Below the pieces are notes generated by a model, which was not told the origin of the DNA, did not search any database, and was given only the letters and a program-made list of their open reading frames with translations. From positions 1 through 12,374 of the forward strand of contig JAPYWX010000037.1 in assembly GCA_028276145.1 (NCBI GenBank): a stretch of 12,374 nt of DNA. Direction: 5' to 3'. The stretch is from Spirochaetota bacterium. GTDB taxonomy: Bacteria; Spirochaetota; Brevinematia; DTOW01. The translations under genes were made by a program, and so were the position numbers. Of the stretch, positions 1 to 4,944 are shown one piece after another (position 1 is the stretch's first letter; the number at the start of each line of letters is the position of its first letter).

Positions 1-214
1 AATACAGAGTACTTCAAAGCACAGAAGTTTTCAACTCTCCACGTTCTCAAAATATATTTACAAGAAAGTGCTAGGAAGCGAATTACTTTAAGTAGCCCCG
101 CCCACCAAATTAATTGTTAGAAAACTTTGTATCAAACATGCTCCGTTTTCCAAAACCTCTTACTTGTTAAGGGAGATATTTGGCATAAGGTGCTGTAAGC
201 ACTTGGTTAAGAAT

Positions 215-262
215 GTGCTATTTAGCACAAAGTGCTAATCAGCACAAAGTGCTAATAAGCAC
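215..262. repeat. three-unit 17-bp tandem palindrome array upstream of flaA
   Basis: Three copies of GTGCT-N4-AGCAC begin at 215, 232 and 249, an exact 17-bp period, and are joined by AAA linkers. Centres are ATTT, AATC and AATA. The array ends 6 bp before the proposed -35 box of the flaA promoter. A near-identical array lies in the same relative position before glyS. It could be a set of protein operators, or a run of tiny hairpins if transcribed; the sequence alone does not decide. Confidence 0.9.
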
Positions 263-267
263 AAAAC

Positions 268-294
268 TAATACTAAACAACTTAATTCCGATAA
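268..294 (+). promoter_or_regulatory. candidate sigma-28 (FliA/WhiG) promoter of flaA
   Basis: TAATACTA (268-275) and TCCGATAA (287-294) are separated by 11 bp. The flagellar sigma-28 consensus is TAAAGTTT-N11-GCCGATAA, so the -10 matches 7 of 8 positions, the spacing is exact and the -35 is partial. Transcription would start near 301, leaving a short leader that holds the ribosome binding site. A sigma-70 reading (GATAAA at 290-295) is possible but lacks a good -35. Confidence 0.5.
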
Positions 295-314
295 AAACTT
301 AGAGGGGTGGAGGT

Positions 315-1271
315 ATGAAAAAAACACCGTTATTCTTCTGTCTTCTGCTAATAGCTTCGGTTTTGATAACTCCTAACTTGAATGCCGTGGTTAAGGAAGT
401 ATTAATAGACTTCTCCAAAGCAGACGACAATTTCATCAAATACATGCCAGAACCTAAAGAAACATACGATACGAATGAGCAAGGTACCTATAAGGTATAC
501 GTAAGTGCAAAAGAATACTTTTTAGACAATTGGAGAGTAGACTTAGCTAGCTCAGCTAAGAATATGTCTATAGACAACATGGTTAACAGTTATACCAAAA
601 AAGTTGAAAGTGCTAATTACGGCTACGTACTTGGTGTAAGAGTAAGATTCCCTAAAGGTAGTTTTCCATCGTATGCCATAATAAGGCCAAACTTCCCAAT
701 ACCTGTCTATGACGAAAAAGGCAAGTTCATAAATGTAGGGAATGGAGTAGCCGTAAATGTCAACGAAATAAAATCTCTTTCTGTAAGGATAGCCGGTAGA
801 AACTACCCATATCAACTCGCCGTAAGACTAATGGACAGAGATTTCAATGTCCACGAGTATTTTCTAGGAGACCTATTTTTCCAAGGATGGAAGACACTAG
901 TGTGGTACAATCCCAATTTCGTTGATAACGAAAGATTAAAAATCCTAAAAAGAGACCCTCTATACCCAAAACCAATACCCTTCTATAGACTTGATTCCAT
1001 AGTTATATACAAGCCACCACAAGCTCTAGGTGGTGATTTCATAACCTATATTCAAGGTATAGAAATTGAATATTCGCCTTTCCTCATAGAACCAGTTGAT
1101 GACATAGACGATGAAAGCGTATGGCAGATTCTAGCCAAGGAAACTATAAGAAGGAAAAACATAGAACAAGCTAGAATGAGTGATTTCTTTGAGCTACTCT
1201 TAAGGGAAAGGAAGAGGCTACAAAGCATGTACAATGAGCTTCTACAAGAAATGAAATCTACTAACAAATAG
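315..1271 (+). CDS. flaA: FlaA-family flagellar filament outer-layer (sheath) protein
   Basis: This is a 318-residue exported protein of the spirochaetal FlaA family, which coats the FlaB core of periplasmic flagellar filaments. Residues 1-24 form a signal peptide: Lys-Lys, a hydrophobic stretch, then a probable signal peptidase I site after Leu-Asn-Ala. The conserved FlaA block covers about residues 142-200: GNGV, then V-x-x-I-K-S-L-S-V, the GRNYP motif at 161-165, and LGDLFFQGWKTLVWYNP at 184-200. The C-terminus (265-318) is charged and probably helical. The start is supported by two G-rich Shine-Dalgarno stretches: GAGG at 302-305, well spaced, and GGAGG at 309-313, almost touching the ATG. 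The gene stands alone between a tandem palindrome array and a strong palindrome, and a sigma-28-like promoter lies directly upstream, fitting late flagellar expression. Family assignment is confident; which FlaA paralogue it is cannot be told. Confidence 0.9.
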   Translation: MKKTPLFFCLLLIASVLITPNLNAVVKEVLIDFSKADDNFIKYMPEPKETYDTNEQGTYKVYVSAKEYFLDNWRVDLASSAKNMSIDNMVNSYTKKVESANYGYVLGVRVRFPKGSFPSYAIIRPNFPIPVYDEKGKFINVGNGVAVNVNEIKSLSVRIAGRNYPYQLAVRLMDRDFNVHEYFLGDLFFQGWKTLVWYNPNFVDNERLKILKRDPLYPKPIPFYRLDSIVIYKPPQALGGDFITYIQGIEIEYSPFLIEPVDDIDDESVWQILAKETIRRKNIEQARMSDFFELLLRERKRLQSMYNELLQEMKSTNK

Positions 1272-1285
1272 AGTAAAAATTCTAC

Positions 1286-1303
1286 GGGAGGCTATAGCCT
1301 CCC
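1286..1303. terminator. perfect 18-bp palindrome after flaA, possible terminator
   Basis: GGGAGGCTATAGCCTCCC is a perfect palindrome 14 bp beyond the flaA stop. It can form a 7-bp G/C-rich stem with a TATA loop on either strand. Neither side has a proper T-tract: CTAATCAATT follows on +, and GTAGAATTTTTA follows on -. Termination is therefore likely but not textbook. It also lies in line with transcripts leaving the minus-strand membrane gene. Confidence 0.55.
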
Positions 1304-1322
1304 CTAATCAATTCTATAAGAT

Positions 1323-1352
1323 TTTACACAATTAAAGGTACTCCATCATAAT
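1323..1352 (+). promoter_or_regulatory. sigma-70 promoter predicting a leaderless trkA-like mRNA
   Basis: TTTACA (1323-1328), 18 bp, then CATAAT (1347-1352). Only 6 bp separate the -10 from the ATG at 1359, so the predicted transcription start falls on or next to the start codon. No Shine-Dalgarno sequence is present. Confidence 0.55.
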
Positions 1353-1358
1353 ACTTAC

Positions 1359-2060
1359 ATGAGAGTCCTAGTAATAGGCGAAGGTGAATTCGTAGAGAAG
1401 TTCGTAGATAAAGCAATCGAAGCAGGATTAGACGTATATGTTATATCAAGTGAAGATATCAAACTTCCTCCAGCAAGTAACTTTGAAAAAATCAAGAATT
1501 ATGGTGTCATAGACGAAGACTTCTTAGAAAACAGAGACATTCCATCATTTGAAAAGGTGATAATATCAATACCAGAAGGGAACATAGCCGAAGCCATCTC
1601 AATAGCCTCAATAACCAAAAAAGAAGACATAGACACACTCGTTATCTTACCCACTTCGAGATACGAAAACATCTTTGATACCTTAGGAATAAGAACTCTC
1701 GTTCTAACGGTAGAAATAATTCCAAAGGTAATAGCCGAAATAACATTCAGCAAGGATGTTGTTAAAAATATTAGCCCCTTCTTTGAAGATTTGTTCATAG
1801 CTCAGATTTCAATACCCCCAAACTCAAAGTACTCAAACCTAACGATAAAAGAGGCAAAGCTAAGGGAAAACTTTGGCTTAAATATAGTTGTAGCATACGA
1901 TAAAGTAGTAGTGACGCTTGATAATGGTTCTATAAAAGTACTAAATTCAAGAATAAACATTACCCCACTGACAGTACTAAAACCTGGGATGAACATAGTT
2001 GTCGTTGGTGATTTTGAGGGAATTAAGAGATTCATTACTGAGGTGAACCGTGAAAGCTAA
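1359..2060 (+). CDS. TrkA/KtrA-like RCK potassium-transport regulatory protein
   Basis: This 233-residue cytoplasmic protein has the two-domain layout of TrkA/KtrA: an N-terminal Rossmann (RCK_N) half and a C-terminal RCK_C half. These proteins gate TrkH/KtrB-type K+ channels in response to nucleotides. The dinucleotide loop reads V-I-G-E-G-E-F-V (5-12), so the third glycine of GxGxxG is Val; nucleotide preference may differ or be weak. The central stretch 'LGIRTLVLTVEI' (109-120) is typical of RCK_N. The RCK_C signature runs from about 146 to 226, with I-S-I-P-P-N-S-K-Y, 'LTIKEAKLRENFGLNIV' and 'LKPGMNIVVVGDFEGI'. No channel partner is in the window. The 3' end overlaps the convergent membrane gene by 26 bp. 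The ATG lies 6 bp after a -10 box with no Shine-Dalgarno, so it is probably leaderless. The fold is fairly sure; the physiological partner is unknown. Confidence 0.8.
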   Translation: MRVLVIGEGEFVEKFVDKAIEAGLDVYVISSEDIKLPPASNFEKIKNYGVIDEDFLENRDIPSFEKVIISIPEGNIAEAISIASITKKEDIDTLVILPTSRYENIFDTLGIRTLVLTVEIIPKVIAEITFSKDVVKNISPFFEDLFIAQISIPPNSKYSNLTIKEAKLRENFGLNIVVAYDKVVVTLDNGSIKVLNSRINITPLTVLKPGMNIVVVGDFEGIKRFITEVNRES

Positions 2061-4335
2061 CCTCAAGTATTGCTACATCTTTTTGACTTCTTACAAATTT
2101 CTCAAAATTAAACTTCCTTACTTCCATATTTTGCATTTCTTCAAACTGAAGCAGTACATCCTCAGATGAAACAAAGAAGAAAGTGTCACCCTCTTTTATT
2201 TTGTTAAACTCAAACAACCTCTTTTGTTTGGGCATAGGTACCACAGCCCCCTTGTTTGTCTGTAGGAATATAGAAGTTTTACCATCATTCACAACGTTCA
2301 TAACCATAGAACCCTTTTTCACAAACCCAGTTGTTATATTCAGGTCTATGTCTATTCCTCTAGTAATAGAAGCCATAACATTCCTTATTTCTCTGGGCAA
2401 CCTATTTATGTTGACACCCTTCAAACCTCGGCTAAAGTAGTAATCTACAACCCCCTTGAGTATTGATATTAGTATATACGACATTACATCTTTTGAAGGG
2501 ATCCAGAGTAAACAAAAGTATATATCTCCGTCAAACTCTTTCACCTTGTAAAACGAAGGTCTATAGCCTTCATACCTCTCACAGAGATAACACCTCAAAG
2601 AAGCAGTACCATTTGATAAGAATTCTTCCTTCATAGATATTTCTGCAAAGAGCTTATCAAAGTACGGCATGTAAAGTCTCTTTAACTCCTCAAATGGCAA
2701 ATCACTCGTTGTTGACAAAACAATTATGTAGAAATAATAACTTAAAAGCTTCATAAGGTTATCAAGAAGTTCTAATTCCTCACCAGAAAACGTATCCCCT
2801 AATACCCTTTTCCCCATCAATACGCATCCAAAGAATTTTCCTTCGACTTTCAAAATGCCTATATAGCTTGCTACAAAAAACTCTTTTTTTCTTCTAATAG
2901 AAGTGAAACCAAGCTTACCCACATCCTTTGTAGAAACAAAGTAACCCGGAAAATAATATAATTTCCTTTTATCGACCTTTTCCATGACATTATGGGGAAT
3001 AAACCTGGCAAAAGAAACCCCCAAAATTCCTGCAAGCTTACCGTTAACAAAAGAATGGAATGAAGGAACATCGTTCAAATCTTTAAGGCGGGAAATAACC
3101 TCCTCAATAACCGAGTATGTCAGGTCATAAACAGCACCACTTCTAGCAACGAAAACATTCCTGAGGATAGAATAAATAATTACACCGATAGCCGTTATTG
3201 AAGTTACGAGAAGCAAAAATCTGGGGAAAATAGCTAAAAAATTAAGATTAACAAACAGTAACCAAAAGACAACGCTAAGAACCGCAGAGATAACAATAAT
3301 CAAAACCAAATCTTTCACAACTAATCTAAGGAAATAGAAAGACTTTCTTAGGGTGAATGCTGATATAACTATTGGGTAGCCAGCCATGATAGAAGGTATA
3401 TAATACGAAGGGATATCAAAAAAGGTTATAAGTACAGCTATAACAGATGGTATCAAAAGAAATGTTGATGAAGCTAATACAGACGAAAAAACGTAGTTTG
3501 ACACAAGAACTTGATTTTTCCTTCTTACAGCACGCACATAGTCATACACACTAGCAAAGACTCCAAAAAGCCCAGCAACTCCAGGGTACACATAATAAGA
3601 TGCTTGAATTGTTGCAGCCTCTTCTGTGAACAGTGCTAAGATTGACACAACAAGAAACGAAATACTGATAGACGAAGCTAAAGGAACGATAAAAGACCTT
3701 ATAGATCTAGAAAACTTTCTAAGCGGAAACTCTAGGAATAGCACCAATACAAGTGCCGGAAAAGTAGCAAATGACAACCTCTCAATTAAAATTACAAACA
3801 TGTTTTCCGAAAGAAAAGAAGCCATAGGTGTAGTAATGAAATTGAAACCCAAAACTGTAGATGCTAGAAACCAAAGCAAACCTTTCTTACCCTTGTTCCC
3901 AAAGAGTATCACAGTACCTAACAAAACAAACAACAATCCCGAAAACTGCCACGAAAAAGCAAACTTTATATAATCTTCAAATGTAAACTTCTGAGAAATG
4001 AAAAACGAAATGTACCTCTCACCATTAGAAATGTATTCTACAACAAATTCTTTCTGCCTATCCTTATTCTTCTCAACAACTTCCCAAAAATCGTGTACAC
4101 TGTCAACATACCTATCATCTATCTTTTTCAATACAGCATCGTACGGTATCTTCTTTATTCTTGCGTTCCAATTTTCAGGTGCATCATATGAGTTTATAAC
4201 CTTGTTATAGTAAACAAAAAAGCCAGGGAAATATTTATTTATGAAAAAAATACTTTTATAGACAGTAAACCCTATCAAGAAAAGAGCAAACAACAACGAA
4301 AATATACCTATAACCTCAAACACCCTAGTTTTCAT
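2035..4335 (-). CDS. multipass membrane sensor with GAF-like and degenerate SpoIIE/PP2C-like domains
   Basis: This is a 766-residue integral membrane protein. A first helix (about 8-30) is followed by an extracytoplasmic stretch (about 50-118) resembling a PDZ-like fold, with 'PYDAVLKKIDD' and 'FWEVVEK'. About nine helices follow between 128 and 392. A cytoplasmic GAF-like region (about 400-540) ends in the usual 'SGEELELLDNLMKLL'. The C-terminal part (about 575-730) follows the order of SpoIIE-type PP2C phosphatases: G-D at 603-604, helices, 'ITTGFVKKGSMVMNVVNDGKTSIFL' cut here as ITTG (667-670) to NDGK (683-686), then EGDTFFFVSSED (715-726). Metal-binding acids are mostly missing: the GDVSGKG motif reads WIPSKDV (611-617), and the late YTDG reads VSSE. 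I infer a pseudophosphatase or signal-responsive scaffold. A TTGATA-N18-AATAAT promoter ends 8 bp before the ATG. Function is unknown and the domain calls come from pattern only. Confidence 0.65.
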   Translation of the reverse strand: MKTRVFEVIGIFSLLFALFLIGFTVYKSIFFINKYFPGFFVYYNKVINSYDAPENWNARIKKIPYDAVLKKIDDRYVDSVHDFWEVVEKNKDRQKEFVVEYISNGERYISFFISQKFTFEDYIKFAFSWQFSGLLFVLLGTVILFGNKGKKGLLWFLASTVLGFNFITTPMASFLSENMFVILIERLSFATFPALVLVLFLEFPLRKFSRSIRSFIVPLASSISISFLVVSILALFTEEAATIQASYYVYPGVAGLFGVFASVYDYVRAVRRKNQVLVSNYVFSSVLASSTFLLIPSVIAVLITFFDIPSYYIPSIMAGYPIVISAFTLRKSFYFLRLVVKDLVLIIVISAVLSVVFWLLFVNLNFLAIFPRFLLLVTSITAIGVIIYSILRNVFVARSGAVYDLTYSVIEEVISRLKDLNDVPSFHSFVNGKLAGILGVSFARFIPHNVMEKVDKRKLYYFPGYFVSTKDVGKLGFTSIRRKKEFFVASYIGILKVEGKFFGCVLMGKRVLGDTFSGEELELLDNLMKLLSYYFYIIVLSTTSDLPFEELKRLYMPYFDKLFAEISMKEEFLSNGTASLRCYLCERYEGYRPSFYKVKEFDGDIYFCLLWIPSKDVMSYILISILKGVVDYYFSRGLKGVNINRLPREIRNVMASITRGIDIDLNITTGFVKKGSMVMNVVNDGKTSIFLQTNKGAVVPMPKQKRLFEFNKIKEGDTFFFVSSEDVLLQFEEMQNMEVRKFNFEKFVRSQKDVAILEVSFHGSPQ

Positions 4336-4343
4336 ACAAAAGA

Positions 4344-4373
4344 ATTATTTATAACTCAAGAAATCATTATCAA
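4344..4373 (-). promoter_or_regulatory. promoter of the membrane-sensor gene, near-leaderless
   Basis: On the minus strand TTGATA (4373-4368), 18 bp, then AATAAT (4349-4344). The ATG begins 8 bp further on at 4335, giving a predicted 5' leader of 0-3 nt. No Shine-Dalgarno lies between. A TATAAA overlaps at 4353-4348 but is too close to the -35. Confidence 0.5.
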
Positions 4374-4413
4374 TAGTTTTTAAGAGTATACCAACTTAGA
4401 AGACAAAGCTAAT

Positions 4414-4440
4414 AAGAGGCATAGCCTCTTTTTGTTTTTT
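4414..4440 (+). terminator. Rho-independent terminator facing +, with no + gene directly upstream
   Basis: AAGAGGC (4414-4420), loop ATA, GCCTCTT (4424-4430) give a perfect 7-bp stem. It is followed on the + strand by TTTGTTTTTT. This is the best classical terminator in the window. The closest + gene upstream ends at 2060, so it may stop antisense transcripts crossing the membrane gene or a short unannotated RNA. Confidence 0.75.
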
Positions 4441-4605
4441 GATATACTCAAAAAAATTACCACCAAGCACAACGTGTTATGAAGCACAAAGGGCTACAAG
4501 CACTTAATTAAAAAGGTGCTAGTAATCATCTTTAAGTAGCCCCAACCTCCTACCTTATTTGATATAGAGAGTTTTCACTCTCCACGCTCTCCAATTAATA
4601 AGAGA

Positions 4606-4653
4606 GTGCTATTAAGAAAATAGTGCTATTCAGCACTATGTGCTATTCAGCAC
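4606..4653. repeat. three-unit 17-bp GTGCT array, first unit decayed
   Basis: GTGCT begins at 4606, 4623 and 4640, exactly 17 bp apart. Units two and three are complete palindromes (GTGCT-ATTC-AGCAC). The first has lost its right arm (ATTAAGAAAA). The linkers here are TAG and TAT. Confidence 0.8.
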
Positions 4654-4664
4654 ATCTTAAAATT

Positions 4665-4690
4665 TTAAGAGAGGCTAACATATCTCTTAA
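4665..4690. repeat. inverted repeat with 8-bp arms
   Basis: TTAAGAGA (4665-4672) and TCTCTTAA (4683-4690) pair perfectly around a 10-nt loop that contains GGCTAACATA. There is no following T-tract. The role is unknown. Confidence 0.65.
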
Positions 4691-4787
4691 CCTTGATAAA
4701 GGAAGTACTTCAAATACAAGTGCTATTACATTAATTGCTAATTAGCACATCAATTTTAGTAGTACCACTCGCCCACCCTAGTTATCT

Positions 4788-4811
4788 GAAGAGATGCTAT
4801 CGCATCTCTTC
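4788..4811. repeat. hairpin with perfect 10-bp arms
   Basis: Arms GAAGAGATGC (4788-4797) and GCATCTCTTC (4802-4811) flank the tetranucleotide TATC. The core GATGC/GCATC echoes the GTGCT/AGCAC units with paired changes. No T-tract follows on either strand. It is stable enough to act as a structured RNA element or a terminator aid. Confidence 0.75.
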
Positions 4812-4838
4812 ACTCTAGTTAAGAATATTAATAAAAAT

Positions 4839-4886
4839 GTGCTATTTAGCACAAAGTGCTATTAAGCACATAGTGCTATTAAGCAC
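4839..4886. repeat. three-unit 17-bp tandem palindrome array upstream of glyS
   Basis: GTGCT-N4-AGCAC occurs at 4839, 4856 and 4873, an exact 17-bp period, with centres ATTT, ATTA and ATTA and linkers AAA and ATA. The array ends 10 bp before the proposed glyS -35 box. This mirrors the array before flaA in unit number, period and distance to the gene. Confidence 0.9.
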
Positions 4887-4896
4887 CTGACTATAA

Positions 4897-4924
4897 TTGT
4901 TAAGGAGAGGACAATTTATATAAA
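4897..4924 (+). promoter_or_regulatory. sigma-70 promoter of glyS
   Basis: TTGTTA (4897-4902), 16 bp, then TATAAA (4919-4924). Transcription would start near 4931, leaving GGAGG (4936-4940) available 4 bp before the ATG. A TATAAT at 4892-4897 is also present but has no matching -35. Confidence 0.5.
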
Positions 4925-4944
4925 ATTACTCAACTGGAGGTTGT

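Larger units (their letters stand above)
1..314. other. gene-free, repeat-bearing region upstream of flaA
   Basis: I see no convincing coding region here. It contains a degenerate palindrome GTACT-N4-AGCAC at 9-22 and a module 'gttttcaactctccacg' (about 28-44) that recurs near 4572. A half-degenerate GTGCT unit lies at 68-80, and 'tttaagtagcccc' (about 87-99) recurs near 4531. A clean hairpin GTGCT-gta-AGCAC sits at 190-202, followed by the three-unit array at 215-262. The last 50 bp hold the flaA promoter and ribosome binding site. No tRNA-like or rRNA-like signal is visible. Confidence 0.7.
4336..4944. other. 609-bp gene-free, hairpin-rich intergenic region
   Basis: No credible gene was found here. 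In order it holds: the minus-strand promoter; a + strand terminator at 4414-4440; a decayed repeat array with AGCAC at 4466, 4483 and 4499; a lone GTGCT at 4516; module 'tttaagtagcccc' near 4531; a GAGAG/CTCTC hairpin inside the 'ctctccacg' module (4567-4592); GTGCT units at 4606, 4623 and 4640; an 8-bp-stem hairpin at 4665-4690; a spread unit at 4720-4748; a 10-bp-stem hairpin at 4788-4811; three clean units at 4839-4886; and the glyS promoter. Confidence 0.75.

Noticed and set aside
552..815. Minus-strand reading frame inside flaA, and similar frames opposite glyS and dnaA
   Set aside because: These run opposite well-supported genes, show no recognisable domain and have no start signals.
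2183..4210. Plus-strand reading frames opposite the membrane-sensor gene
   Set aside because: Their sequence is explained by the minus-strand gene, whose domain pattern and promoter are coherent; none has a ribosome binding site or family match.
4839..4886. CRISPR array
   Set aside because: The period is only 17 bp, with 3-bp linkers instead of unique spacers, few units and no cas genes.
4600..4890. Iteron-type plasmid or secondary replication origin
   Set aside because: Units of 17 bp resemble iterons in period, but each is itself palindromic, copies are scattered over several intergenic regions, and no rep gene is nearby. The region next to dnaA has none.
4336..4944. tRNA or rRNA gene in the long gap
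   Set aside because: No T-loop motif, CCA-side acceptor pairing or rRNA-like stretch was seen. Hairpins are short and isolated.
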